Origin: an uncultured Neomegalonema sp.
Lineage (GTDB): Bacteria > Pseudomonadota > Alphaproteobacteria > Rhodobacterales > Rhodobacteraceae
Reading direction: 5' to 3'
Length of the DNA: 62,517 nt
NCBI GenBank assembly: GCA_937995735.1
Contig: CALKIZ010000052.1
Span: 1-62,517, forward strand
In this document: positions 52,813 to 61,817 of the stretch, in pieces
How the letters are laid out: each line of letters opens with the position of its first letter
Position numbering within the stretch: position 1 is the stretch's first letter
Program-made: the position numbers and the translations under genes
The notes under the pieces: model-generated
The model's input: only the letters and a program-made list of their open reading frames with translations
Databases searched by the model: none
What the model was told of the DNA's origin: nothing

Positions 52813-55635
52813 ATGGCAAAAAAGATGCTCATCGATGCGACACATGCGGAGGAAACCCGCGTTGTGGTTGCGGACGGTACACGACTTGAGGAGTTCGACT
52901 TCGAGTCGATTACTAAAAAACAAATTGCAGGGAATATCTATCTTGCCAAAGTAATGAGGGTTGAACCCTCACTACAGGCAGCGTTTGTAGATTACGGCGG
53001 TAACAGGCATGGATTTTTGGCGTTCAGCGAAATCCACCCCGATTATTATCAGATTCCAAAAGCCGAGCGCGATGCGCTAGTAGCTGCAATGGCCCGCGAC
53101 TCTGCTTCCGATGATGAAGAAGAGAGCAAGCCTCGTGCAAAGCGAGGACGTACACGCGACACCAAATCAAGCTCCAAGGACGACAACAATCGTCGACGAG
53201 GTTCCCGTCGTGGCGGGCGTCATAAACGCAGCGGTCCATATGGACATGCCGTAAAACGCGCACGCGACGGTTCAATCATTGAACGGGAGTTTCGAATTTC
53301 AGGGGGCGTAAAAGTCCGCTTGCTGCGCGAGGATGACGGCTCTGGCATAGAACAAGAATTCAAACTGATCGACGGCACACGAGTTCAGTTGATGCAAGAT
53401 CAAAGAGCGGAGACAGAGCCAAAAACCATGGCGATGGCCACTGATCTTGACGATAAAATTTCCGCCGACGCAGATGATGTTATCGAGATGCCGGATGAAG
53501 TTGGTGGCGACGATGCGCGCGATGAAATAACTCCCGCACGAAAGCCCCGATTACGAGATTATAAAATCCAAGACGTTATTAAGAAGAAGCAAATCCTTCT
53601 TATTCAAGTCGTTAAAGAAGAACGCGGCAGCAAAGGCGCAGCCGTCACAACCTATATGTCACTGGCGGGTAGATACTGCGTACTGATGCCAAACACGGCG
53701 CGCGGTGGGGGCATCTCCCGCAAGATTACACACATTGCTGACCGCAAAAAACTCAAAGAAATCGCGAACGAAATGGAAGTGCCGAAAGGCATGGGCTTGA
53801 TTATTCGTACCGCAGGCGCGCAACGAACCGAGGCCGAAATCAAGCGCGACTACGAATACCTACTGCGACAATGGGCAGCCGTTCGAAATCTGACCCTTCA
53901 ATCCTATGCGCCTGCTCTGATTTACGAAGAGGGTAACCTGATCAAACGGTCGATACGCGATCTCTACGCGAAAGATATCGATGAAATCTTGGTCGAAGGC
54001 GAAGAAGGTTATCGCGAAGCCCAAAACTACATGCAGATGCTCATGCCGTCTCATGCGAAAAACGTGAATCATTACCGCGATCAAACACCGCTCTTCGTCC
54101 GTCATCAGGTCGAAAATCAACTTGCCGGAATGTTTAATCCGACGGTTCAACTAAAATCTGGTGGTTATATTGTCATTGGCATTACCGAGGCTTTGGTTGC
54201 GATTGATGTAAATTCGGGCCGATCTACACGCGCAGGCTCAATCGAAGACACAGCCGTAAACACGAACCTCGAAGCAGCAGATGAAGTAGCAAGACAACTT
54301 CGACTGCGCGATCTCGCTGGTCTTGTTGTGATTGATTTCATTGATATGGATCGATCATCCAATAACCGCGCTGTTGAGAAACGAATGAAAGATCGTCTCG
54401 CAACAGACCGTGCACGATTACAAATTGGGCGTATCTCTTCTTTCGGCTTGATGGAAATGTCCCGTCAAAGACTGCGCCCCGGTATGTTGGAAGCGTCGAC
54501 AACCGAATGCCCACATTGCCACGGCTCAGGCCTTGTTCGTTCCGATGAATCGCTTGCTTTAACGATTTTGAGAGATGTCGAAGAAGAAGGCGTAAAAGGC
54601 CGTTCAGCCGTGGTTTCAATCAAAGCCCCAGTCAGCATTGCGAACTTCCTGCTCAACCATAAGCGCGACCGCGTTATGAGTATCGAAGACCGCTATAATT
54701 TGCGTATCGTTATCGAGGGTGATCAACACCTTATCCAACCAAACTATACGCTTGAAACAATGAAAGAAGACGAAGCGCCACTTTCTTTACGCCGCGTCGC
54801 TCGACCATCAGCTGTTAAAATGGAAACGTCGTATCTTAACGAAGAGGGTAGTGAGAACGAAGGCGTGACAAGCGATACGCCGATTAACCAAAACCAGCAA
54901 ACATCTCCCTCATCTTCGGTTTCAGACAATGAAAGTAATGAAGGGCGCCCACGTGGCAACAGTAAGCGAGGGGGACGCAATCAAACGACCAAGAATGAAG
55001 CCGATCCCCTTCGTGTAATTGATTTTGATACGGCAGAAAATCAATTAACTGAGAAGCCATTCCAGTACGGAAAGTCGAAAACCAACAAAACTGTCCGCGA
55101 TGAGGATGACGACAACAATCGCCGAAATCGCCGTGGTCAAAGGGGCGGTCGTAAACGCAACGAACGTACGGAACGTGGAAAACTCGGCAATCGTGAGATG
55201 GCAGAAGCAGCCGCAACATCTATGCTCTCAGGTAGAGATGCGCTAGATGACGCATTGCCGGATATTTTCGCAAAAACCGTTGTTATACCCAATGAGCAAA
55301 ACCAAGCCGGACTCGAAGCTGCGCCTACAAAGCGCCCTCCACGTAAGCCTCGGCCAAAATCGAAAAAAGCCGTAGCAAGTGTTGCAGAACGCGCAGATGA
55401 ACCAACAACAGAACCACGTGTCGAAACACACGCCGACGTGGCTCCGTCACCCAAAACTGAAGATGCTTCTATAGCAGTGCTCGTTGAAAAAAAACCTACA
55501 CCGGGACCGGAAGATCTTGTAAAAGAACAAAAACCAATAATTGAAACTGATCCTTTGTCAGTCAACGCACCGCCAACGCCACCTCGTTCAGAGCCCAAAA
55601 AGCGTGGCTGGTGGTCACGTAAAAAAGCAACCTGA
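52813..55635 (+). CDS. rne: Ribonuclease E
   Basis: A 940-residue endoribonuclease and degradosome scaffold. The N terminus has MAKKMLIDATHAEETRVVV and an S1 domain interrupted by a basic, Arg/Lys-rich insert (about residues 95-150) as in alphaproteobacterial RNase E. The catalytic core has GLIIRTAGAQRTEAEIKRDY, ALVAIDVNSGRSTRAG and VVIDFIDMDRSSNN, carrying the metal-binding Asp residues. The zinc-link CPHCHGSGL lies near 565. The C-terminal 300 residues are disordered, charged and include Arg-rich RNA-binding patches. The ribosome site is weak. Confidence 0.95.
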   Translation: MAKKMLIDATHAEETRVVVADGTRLEEFDFESITKKQIAGNIYLAKVMRVEPSLQAAFVDYGGNRHGFLAFSEIHPDYYQIPKAERDALVAAMARDSASDDEEESKPRAKRGRTRDTKSSSKDDNNRRRGSRRGGRHKRSGPYGHAVKRARDGSIIEREFRISGGVKVRLLREDDGSGIEQEFKLIDGTRVQLMQDQRAETEPKTMAMATDLDDKISADADDVIEMPDEVGGDDARDEITPARKPRLRDYKIQDVIKKKQILLIQVVKEERGSKGAAVTTYMSLAGRYCVLMPNTARGGGISRKITHIADRKKLKEIANEMEVPKGMGLIIRTAGAQRTEAEIKRDYEYLLRQWAAVRNLTLQSYAPALIYEEGNLIKRSIRDLYAKDIDEILVEGEEGYREAQNYMQMLMPSHAKNVNHYRDQTPLFVRHQVENQLAGMFNPTVQLKSGGYIVIGITEALVAIDVNSGRSTRAGSIEDTAVNTNLEAADEVARQLRLRDLAGLVVIDFIDMDRSSNNRAVEKRMKDRLATDRARLQIGRISSFGLMEMSRQRLRPGMLEASTTECPHCHGSGLVRSDESLALTILRDVEEEGVKGRSAVVSIKAPVSIANFLLNHKRDRVMSIEDRYNLRIVIEGDQHLIQPNYTLETMKEDEAPLSLRRVARPSAVKMETSYLNEEGSENEGVTSDTPINQNQQTSPSSSVSDNESNEGRPRGNSKRGGRNQTTKNEADPLRVIDFDTAENQLTEKPFQYGKSKTNKTVRDEDDDNNRRNRRGQRGGRKRNERTERGKLGNREMAEAAATSMLSGRDALDDALPDIFAKTVVIPNEQNQAGLEAAPTKRPPRKPRPKSKKAVASVAERADEPTTEPRVETHADVAPSPKTEDASIAVLVEKKPTPGPEDLVKEQKPIIETDPLSVNAPPTPPRSEPKKRGWWSRKKAT

Positions 55636-55659
55636 TAAGGTTCATTAAAATTGATATAC

Positions 55660-55687
55660 GCACTGCACCGAAGATTAAGGGCAGTGC
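55660..55687. terminator. Hairpin between rne and the convergent DMT gene
   Basis: GCACTGC (55660-55666) pairs with GCAGTGC (55681-55687), extended by outer TTGAT and ATCAA elements. It lies 24 bases after the rne stop and 3 bases from the DMT stop, so it can serve both strands. T-runs are short. Confidence 0.55.
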
Positions 55688-55690
55688 AAA

Positions 55691-56593
55691 TCAATCCTTG
55701 GCAACTAGCAAAATCAATAGAGCGCACAGGATTACTCCGACACCAAGCCAAACAATGGCTAAAGGCCAGCCGTTTCCACTCAACCCCTCATAAAGTGCAA
55801 CAAAAGATGGCGTCAAGTAACCGTAAGCCATGACTTTTCCGGAGGGCAAATGAAGTGCTGCGAACTGCAAAAGCGCAAAGGTAATCCCAGTCGTAAATAT
55901 AGAAAGATAAATCAGCGCAATCCAAACTGCATTCGGCAAACTTTGCCAATCGGTATCAAGCACAGGCCGAGCTGCGTATATGCCGATCACCAATGCTGCA
56001 CCAACGATTGTCAGTAAAGTGAAGACGGGAACTGGCTCACCTCTGTTCAGTTTTCGCACAAGCGGTGCGTAGAGGGCATGACAGACACAGCCAACTAAAA
56101 ATATCCTCTCACCATATCCCAAATCAAATGCCAGAAATGCTTCAAGGTCGGCCCGGAAAATCACCCAAAGCGCGCCAATTGCGCCGATTATCAACGCCAG
56201 TAATGCAACAGGAGAGGTACGTTGGCGCATGATCAACCAGCCAAATCCGGCGCTCATCGCTGGGATAAGCGTAAAGATCGCACTCGTTGAAACCGGGGCC
56301 GCCGTCTTCAAGGCCTCGAACATGAAGACGAAATAGCCTCCCATCAATCCGCCAAGGATGAGGTACCGCCAAGGTGCGGTTAGATGACTGCGCTTTGGCT
56401 GCATCCCAATCAAGACAAGCGCGATTGAGACGACACAGCCAGCCAAAACAAACCGCGCTGCAGTCAATGCGCCGGGATCAATGAACGGAGCAGCGCGCTT
56501 TCCAATGCTGAATGCCCCGGCAATCAACGCGGCAAACACCATCATTGCCGCGTGGCCTAGCAGTGCATTTCCGCGCGAAGTCCGTTCCGTCAC
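55691..56593 (-). CDS. DMT-family (EamA) transporter
   Basis: A 300-residue inner-membrane protein with ten predicted helices in two EamA repeats. The first repeat ends around APVSTSAIFTLIPAMSAGFGWLIM (near 95), the second has a matching GKVMAYGYLTPSFVALYEGL near 250. These permeases move metabolites such as amino acids, nucleotide precursors or purines, usually outwards. It follows preA by 33 bases on the same strand and may be its partner. The substrate is unknown, and a pyrimidine catabolite is a guess. The start is GTG with only a weak ribosome site. Confidence 0.86.
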   Translation of the reverse strand: MTERTSRGNALLGHAAMMVFAALIAGAFSIGKRAAPFIDPGALTAARFVLAGCVVSIALVLIGMQPKRSHLTAPWRYLILGGLMGGYFVFMFEALKTAAPVSTSAIFTLIPAMSAGFGWLIMRQRTSPVALLALIIGAIGALWVIFRADLEAFLAFDLGYGERIFLVGCVCHALYAPLVRKLNRGEPVPVFTLLTIVGAALVIGIYAARPVLDTDWQSLPNAVWIALIYLSIFTTGITFALLQFAALHLPSGKVMAYGYLTPSFVALYEGLSGNGWPLAIVWLGVGVILCALLILLVAKD

Positions 56594-56626
56594 TGGTCAG
56601 CTTTCTGCGCCGGAGTTTGTTTAGGG

Positions 56627-57928
56627 TTATTCTGCGGCTACAGCAGTAGGATTATTTGGGTGGGTCGTCCAGTCCCCGTGATCGGGGGCAACCGTCTCAC
56701 CGGTCCGTAAATCAACTACACCAGGAGACAGCTTTTCCATTGTAATACAGTTCTCTACGGGACAGACGTTCACGCAGAGATTACAAGCCACACATTCCTC
56801 ATCGATCACTTCAAATGTGCGGTCAGCAGACATCGAGATCGCCTGATGCGATGTATCTTCGCAAGCGGCATAACAACGGCCACACTTGATACAGGCATCT
56901 TGGTCGATGCGCGCTTTTGTGACGTAGTTCAAGTTCAGATACTGCCAGTCTGTCACATTCGAAACAGCCAAGCCTTTGAAATCACTGATAGATTGATAGC
57001 CTTTTTCATCCATCCAATCGGACAAACCAGCCTTCATTTCTTCAACAATTTTGAACCCATAGACCATTGCAGCCGTACAAACCTGCACATTACCAGCGCC
57101 GAGGGCGATAAATTCTGCGGCGTCGCGCCAAGTCGTAATACCACCTATGCCGCTAATCGGTAGACTTGCCGTTTCGGGGTCACGGCCAATTTCTGCTATC
57201 ATATTCAATGCGATAGGCTTCACAGCGGGGCCACAATACCCCCCATGCGACCCTTTACCGTCAATCGTCGGTTCAGGAGCCATCAAATCAAGATTCACCG
57301 AAGTAATTGAACTCACTGTATTAATCAGGCTAACAGCATCCGCACCGCCCGCCATGGCAGCGCGCGCTGGATACCGGATATCTGAAATATTCGGGGTGAG
57401 TTTTACGATCACCGGCATCTTGGTGGCAGCCTTACACCACTCCGTAACCATTTGAATGTATTCAGGGACTTGCCCAACCGAGGCCCCCATACCGCGCTCG
57501 GACATCCCATGTGGACACCCGAAATTCAGCTCAACACCATCGGCGCCGGTGTCCTCGACCTTCGCCAAAATCTCTGTCCAGCAGACTTGTTCGCAGGGAA
57601 CCATGAGAGAGACGACCATCGCGCGGTCAGGATAGTCCCGTTTGACCCGCTTGATTTCTTCTAAATTGACATCGAGAGGGCGATCCGTAATCAGCTCTAT
57701 ATTATTGATACCAATAACTTTTCGGTCTGGACCGTACACAACACCATAGCGCGGACCATTGACGTTTACGATATGCGGATCAAGGCCAAGCGTCTTCCAG
57801 ACCACCCCGCCCCATCCCGCATCAAAGGCACGGCGGACGTTATATTCCTTATCCGTCGGCGGCGCAGAGGCGAGCCAGAACGGGTTCGGAGATTTAATCC
57901 CAACGAAATTACTGGAAAGATCCGCCAT
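56627..57928 (-). CDS. preA: NAD-dependent dihydropyrimidine dehydrogenase, PreA subunit
   Basis: A 433-residue enzyme subunit. An FMN-binding dihydroorotate-dehydrogenase-like barrel occupies residues 1-330, with NPFWLASAPPTDKEYNVRRAFDAG (opening), ELNFGCPHGMSERGMGA near 134 and GIGGITTWRDAAEFI near 262. A C-terminal ferredoxin module has CIKCGRCYAAC and CVACNLCVNVCP. With PreT it reduces uracil and thymine to dihydro forms, the first step of reductive pyrimidine breakdown. GAGGAA precedes the ATG. Three phased GCAAAACCCT repeats lie between it and preT. Confidence 0.95.
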   Translation of the reverse strand: MADLSSNFVGIKSPNPFWLASAPPTDKEYNVRRAFDAGWGGVVWKTLGLDPHIVNVNGPRYGVVYGPDRKVIGINNIELITDRPLDVNLEEIKRVKRDYPDRAMVVSLMVPCEQVCWTEILAKVEDTGADGVELNFGCPHGMSERGMGASVGQVPEYIQMVTEWCKAATKMPVIVKLTPNISDIRYPARAAMAGGADAVSLINTVSSITSVNLDLMAPEPTIDGKGSHGGYCGPAVKPIALNMIAEIGRDPETASLPISGIGGITTWRDAAEFIALGAGNVQVCTAAMVYGFKIVEEMKAGLSDWMDEKGYQSISDFKGLAVSNVTDWQYLNLNYVTKARIDQDACIKCGRCYAACEDTSHQAISMSADRTFEVIDEECVACNLCVNVCPVENCITMEKLSPGVVDLRTGETVAPDHGDWTTHPNNPTAVAAE

Positions 57929-57950
57929 TGCAATTTCCTCAAAAAGCCGC

Positions 57951-58003
57951 GCAAAACCCTGAACGCTTGTTGCAAAACCCTATTAAAAGTCGCGCAAAAC
58001 TAA
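57951..58003. promoter_or_regulatory. Three phased direct repeats before preA
   Basis: GCAAAACCCT occurs at 57951-57960 and 57972-57981, and GCAAAACTAA at 57994-58003. The spacings are 21 and 22 bases, two helical turns each. Copies one and three are extended by CGC upstream. They sit 22-75 bases before the preA start on the minus strand, where a regulator could bind on one DNA face. Confidence 0.5.
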
Positions 58004-58030
58004 GAAATACGCGACACATTCATTTCAAAC

Positions 58031-59353
58031 CTACCGCATCAAAGCCCGATTGATGCTTTCCGCTGCGTCACGCCCTTCGGCGACGGCGGTCACGGTCAAG
58101 TCGTCACCGCCCAGCGCGCAATCACCTCCGGCCCATACATCCGGCAAAGATGTCCGGCCCTCCAAATCGACCCGTATTTTCCCGCGCTCCAGTTCGAGTG
58201 TCGTTTGACCGCCCCAACCTTCATAAGTTTGGCCGATGGCGCAAAAGACCTGATCGGCTTCGAGCACAAAAGTCTCTCCGGTTCCGCGCAAGCCGTCCGG
58301 CCCCTCTTCGGTATATTCAAATTCGACACCGCTCGCGACCGCTTGCCGGGGCATAGCATAGCATTTGATGCGCACCCCGCTGGAGGTCGCATGGTCTTGC
58401 TCGACGTCACTCGCGCTCATACGGTCTTGGCCGCGACGGTAAACGATTGTGACATCTTCAGCACCGAGAAGTTTAGATTGTACGGCGGCATCAACTGCGG
58501 TCATGCCACCGCCGATAACAACAACACGGCGGCCAATGGGCAATGTGGCGAGGTCTTTTGCCTGCCGCAACGTGGCAATGAAATCTACGGCGTCATTGAC
58601 GCGATCATCTACCCCTTCAAGGCCAAGGTCATTCACCCCGGAAAGGCCCATACCGAGGAACACAGCGTCATAATCTTCACGGATCTCGCCTAGTGTAAAG
58701 TCTTTGCCCAATTCCGAACCGGTCTCAATCCGGATTCCCCCGATCTTGAGCAACCATTCAACCTCGGCCTGAGCGAAATCATCAACTGTCTTATAGCTCG
58801 CAATCCCGTATTCGTTCAGCCCGCCCGGTTTCTTGCGCGCATCGACCACAACGACATTATGCCCATGCATTGCAAGCCGGTGCGCGCACGCAAGCCCAGC
58901 CGGACCAGCACCCACCACAGCAACGATTTTTCCTGTTGGTTCGGCGCGCGTAAAAGGGTGATCCCCCTTCTCCATCAATGTGTCCGTCGCAAAGCGTTGC
59001 AACGCCCCAATATCGACGGGTTGCCCTTCGGCTGCCTCGCGGACGCAAGCTTCCTCGCACAATGTCTCCGTCGGACAAACACGCGCGCACATCCCGCCCA
59101 GTATGTTTTGCGCTAGGATCGTTTTTGCGGCCCCTTCAGGACTGCCCGCCTGAATCTGCCGAATAAACAAAGGAATGTCGATTTCGGTTGGACACGCCGC
59201 AATACAAGGCGCGTCATAGCAAAAATAACAACGGTCGGCGGCGACCAGCGCTTCATGCGCTGAGAGGGGCGGATATGCATCGGAAAAATTTTCGGACAGG
59301 GAAGCGGGAGATATCCGCCCTGCAACGATACCATTTTGACGACTTTCACTCAT
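58031..59353 (-). CDS. preT: NAD-dependent dihydropyrimidine dehydrogenase, PreT subunit
   Basis: A 440-residue flavoprotein of the glutamate-synthase small-subunit type. An N-terminal iron-sulfur region (CYFCYDAPCIAACP near residue 44, then CARVCPTETLCEEAC near 90) is followed by FAD-binding VVGAGPAGLACAHRLAMHGH near 146 and NADH-binding VVVIGGGMTAVDAAVQ near 280. AGGDCALGGDDLT near 410 closes the FAD site. It passes electrons from NADH to PreA. The ATG at 59353 is preferred to a GTG at 59362 that lies too close to AGAGG. preA follows after 102 bases. Confidence 0.94.
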   Translation of the reverse strand: MSESRQNGIVAGRISPASLSENFSDAYPPLSAHEALVAADRCYFCYDAPCIAACPTEIDIPLFIRQIQAGSPEGAAKTILAQNILGGMCARVCPTETLCEEACVREAAEGQPVDIGALQRFATDTLMEKGDHPFTRAEPTGKIVAVVGAGPAGLACAHRLAMHGHNVVVVDARKKPGGLNEYGIASYKTVDDFAQAEVEWLLKIGGIRIETGSELGKDFTLGEIREDYDAVFLGMGLSGVNDLGLEGVDDRVNDAVDFIATLRQAKDLATLPIGRRVVVIGGGMTAVDAAVQSKLLGAEDVTIVYRRGQDRMSASDVEQDHATSSGVRIKCYAMPRQAVASGVEFEYTEEGPDGLRGTGETFVLEADQVFCAIGQTYEGWGGQTTLELERGKIRVDLEGRTSLPDVWAGGDCALGGDDLTVTAVAEGRDAAESINRALMR

Positions 59354-59485
59354 CTCGATCACCGCCTCTACGTTCTCTTAGAGATCTAACGCTAACGTGA
59401 GAAATTAAGTTTATCAAACGGTAAAATCTTCAAAATTGCGAATTTCAGCACCTGACTGAAAAGTATTGCCGTGTTTTCAACGGCC

Positions 59486-59500
59486 TAAATTGTTAATGCG
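59486..59500 (+). repeat. 15-base direct repeat, left copy
   Basis: TAAATTGTTAATGCG recurs exactly at 62339-62353 next to an ISAs1-family transposase start. The rest of the 409-base gap between preT and IS30 (59363-59765) shows no gene. It contains this repeat and the large hairpin at 59542. Confidence 0.6.
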
Positions 59501-59541
59501 TTTATAAAGCACCCTACACGACAGTAATCGTCATTGCCTGA

Positions 59542-59603
59542 CTTGTTCGGACAATCCGGAGCCGGAAACACCGGCGTCTGTCGCTCCGGATCATCGGAAC
59601 AAG
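59542..59603. repeat. Large imperfect inverted repeat
   Basis: CTTGTTC and ATCCGGAGC (59542-59562) pair with GCTCCGGAT and GAACAAG (59583-59603) around a 5-base internal loop. The apical part contains a further CCGG-aaaca-CCGG stem. It resembles REP-type or IS-end elements. No T-run follows. Confidence 0.6.
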
Positions 59604-59765
59604 TCCGGTGATAACCCGAAGAATCGTGCAATGTCTTGTGCCGTGTTTATGGAGTCCATAGACAAGGTATAGATAACAGAGAGATTTCCCGGTTCACCCG
59701 CCATTCTCTTTGTAACGGCTTGAAATCAATACACGGGTTTTAAATCAGGCTTTCAGGGGCGCTTG

Positions 59766-60856
59766 GTAGATTCATGAGCGAAGTGCAACGTTATCATTGA
59801 AGCGGATATCGACGTGCTTGCCAAGTTCGGCGAGGAAGGCTTCGATTGGTGATCTGAAGTCGAGGCACTTTCGTGGTGTGGTATTGAGTGTCATGGCGAT
59901 TTCTTGGATGTCCTGTTCGCTCATGTCATCGAGGTTGGTTCGTCGGGGTATCCAGCGCCGCAATCGCCCATTGATGTTTTCGACCCCGCCCTTTTGCCAT
60001 GAAGCATAGGCATCGCAAAAGTAGGTCGTCTCAGAGAGCATACCTTGCAGCAGTGTGTGCTGTGCGAACTCCCCGCCGTTGTCGAAGGTCGCGGATTTGC
60101 GCATGTCGGGACTGAGGCGTTTGAACACAGCCATAATTGCCGAGACGGTCTCTGCAGCGGTCTTACCCATGAGGCGGGTCATGAAGGTGATCTTGGTTTT
60201 GCGCTCATGGAGTACGAGGACGGGTCGGGATTTTTGGCAAATTATCAGATCGGCCTCCCAGTGACCTGCTTCCTCTCTGGTATTCGCGGCCTCAGAGCGT
60301 TGAGAGATATGGGTTTTGTCGGTGATACGATCTTTTGACCATCGTCGCTTCATCGGGCGACGTGTTGCACGGCGGCGGGGTAGATACCGCCAGAGCTTCT
60401 CAGCCTTACGGGCCTTCGAGTATATCCAAGCATAGATCGTCTCGAAGCTGATTGCCTGCAATCCGCGCTCAATACCCCGCTTCAACCGACCGGCGATCTG
60501 CTCGGGCGTCCAGCCTTCGGTGAGGCGGTCAATGACATACCTGCGCAATCGTTCGTCGCGATCCAGCAACGCGGGACGCTGGCGGCGATACAGGTAAGAG
60601 CCGTCTGCGAAAACTGGGCGATAAGCCCCATTGTCCTGAACATTGCGCCGCAATTCGCGGCTGATCGTTGAAGGATCACGCCCTATGGCTTCTGCTATCG
60701 CTTTATTGCTCAGCCCTTTGGCTTTCAACTGAGCAATTTGATCCCTTTCCTCGGGCCCGAGGTGTTTGTATCCTGACATCGCAACACCGTTTTTTTGTTT
60801 GACGACAGACGGATATCAAAATCCGCCACGGTGTTGCACCTCGCTCCTGAAATTAC
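59766..60856 (-). mobile_element. Complete IS30-family insertion sequence
   Basis: An element of about 1,091 bases bounded by 24-base imperfect inverted repeats: left at 59766-59789 (GTAGATTCATGAGCG...), right at 60833-60856 (read inward GTAATTTCAGGAGCG...). About 19 of 24 positions match, including GAGCGA and GTGCAAC. It encodes a full transposase whose stop lies in the left repeat. The exact target duplication is not clear. The right end directly abuts the damaged resolvase. Confidence 0.85.
59772..60779 (-). CDS. IS30-family transposase
   Basis: A 335-residue DDE transposase. The N-terminal helix-turn-helix has LGPEERDQIAQLKAKGLSNKAIAEAIGRD followed by PSTISRELRRN. The catalytic core has the first Asp in GHWEADLII (about residue 172), the second in SATFDNGGEFAQH near 235 and the Glu in DAYASWQKGGVENINGRLRRW near 270. 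The length is normal and no frameshift is seen, so it is likely active. The gene lies wholly inside the inverted repeats. Confidence 0.95.
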   Translation of the reverse strand: MSGYKHLGPEERDQIAQLKAKGLSNKAIAEAIGRDPSTISRELRRNVQDNGAYRPVFADGSYLYRRQRPALLDRDERLRRYVIDRLTEGWTPEQIAGRLKRGIERGLQAISFETIYAWIYSKARKAEKLWRYLPRRRATRRPMKRRWSKDRITDKTHISQRSEAANTREEAGHWEADLIICQKSRPVLVLHERKTKITFMTRLMGKTAAETVSAIMAVFKRLSPDMRKSATFDNGGEFAQHTLLQGMLSETTYFCDAYASWQKGGVENINGRLRRWIPRRTNLDDMSEQDIQEIAMTLNTTPRKCLDFRSPIEAFLAELGKHVDIRFNDNVALRS

Positions 60857-61411
60857 GCACTCTCATTTTCTATCACGCGCTACACCACCGCCGACCAGAC
60901 CCTCGATGCCCAGATCGAGGCCCTTCGCGCCGCCGGATGCACGATGATCCGCACCGAAACCCGAAGCGGGGCCACTCTGGAGGGTCGCCCGGAATTGAAG
61001 ATCATCCTCGACTTCATTCACCCAGGTGAGACACTTGTGGTCACTCGCATCGACCGCCTCGCCCGTTCCATGAGCGACCTTCAGATCATCGTGGCCATGC
61101 TCAAGGAGAAGGGTGCCCACCTCGCTGCAACCGAACAGCCAGTCGACACCTCTACCGCCGCCGGAAAGGCGTTCTTCGACATGCTGGGTGTCTTCGCCGA
61201 ATTTGAGACGAACCTACGCCGTGAGCGGCAAGCCGCTGGCATCGCCTCGGCCAAGGGGCGTGGGGTCTACAAAGGGCGACCGCCCAAGATTGATGTCGAG
61301 GCCATAAAAGAACGCCTTTCCAAAGGCCTATCCCCAACGCAGATCGCGCGCGAGATGTCGATCTCCAAGGGGACGTTCTACAAGGCCAAGTCAGAGATGA
61401 CACAGCAATAA
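60857..61411 (+). pseudogene. Serine recombinase/resolvase (TnpR-like), 5'-truncated by IS30
   Basis: The frame is a small serine resolvase: TADQTLDAQIEALRAAGC, ETRSGATLEGRPELK, IDRLARSMSDLQ, the FFDMLGVFAEFETNLRRER block and a C-terminal helix-turn-helix with GLSPTQIAREMSISKGTFYK. The normal N terminus, of the form IGYARVST, is replaced by SFSITRYTT, so a Thr codon (60884-60886) sits where the catalytic Ser should be. No start codon exists between the in-frame TGA at 60848 and an internal ATG at 60944. IS30 ends exactly at 60856. It is almost certainly inactive. GC is higher than in the chromosome. Confidence 0.88.
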
Positions 61412-61462
61412 CTAAAACCCCACCCACCACCCCGAAATCTCACACCGGGTCTGTGCGAGCGT

Positions 61463-61633
61463 TTGCGCCGGGAAATGCTGGAGGCCTGTCAGGCCGTCGC
61501 GGAACGTCATGGCCTCGCCGTCGAGGGAGGGGATATAGGCGACGCCAATATGCGACACGGGTTCGACATCCAGTTCCGCGTCGGCATCCCATTGGCTTCG
61601 AACCCGAGAAAGCCATGTTCGAGTAATGGCTGA
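61463..61633 (+). CDS. Small island ORF, start uncertain
   Basis: A plus-strand frame of about 56 residues containing LRREMLEACQAVAERHGL, then VEGGDIGDANMRHGFDIQF and RVGIP near its end. The protein-like character is convincing, and such ORFs occur with the next one on alphaproteobacterial plasmids and islands (from memory). TTG at 61463 or ATG at 61475 could start it. The frame is continuous with the resolvase stop, so the true N terminus may be lost. It ends overlapping the next ATG (61626) by 8 bases. Confidence 0.5.
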   Translation: MRREMLEACQAVAERHGLAVEGGDIGDANMRHGFDIQFRVGIPLASNPRKPCSSNG

Positions 61634-61817
61634 TCTCTACGGCCTGCAACCATCAGACTTCGGGCGAACCTTCACGACGGGCAGGGAAACATTCCGCATC
61701 ACCGCCATTCACCCGAACCGCCCCAAATACCCGATCAGCGTCGAACTCATCCCGGACAAGCGCGGCTTCAAGTTCACCGCCGAGGATGTTATCCTCTATC
61801 TGAGCAAGGACGAGTGA
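61626..61817 (+). CDS. Small conserved island protein
   Basis: A 63-residue protein starting MADLYGLQPSDFGRTF, with a middle ITAIHPNRPKYPISVELIPD and an end KFTAEDVILYLSK. Short proteins of this shape recur in alphaproteobacterial mobile regions. The function is unknown. It lies between the resolvase remnant and the Tn3 transposase fragment and overlaps the preceding small ORF, which suggests a shared origin. Its stop overlaps a GTG that opens the transposase frame. Confidence 0.65.
   Translation: MADLYGLQPSDFGRTFTTGRETFRITAIHPNRPKYPISVELIPDKRGFKFTAEDVILYLSKDE

Noticed and set aside
52568-52954. Possible upstream gene overlapping the rne start
   Set aside because: No ribosome site, an Arg/Ala-rich low-information sequence and overlap with conserved rne codons. 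Better explained as leader RNA.
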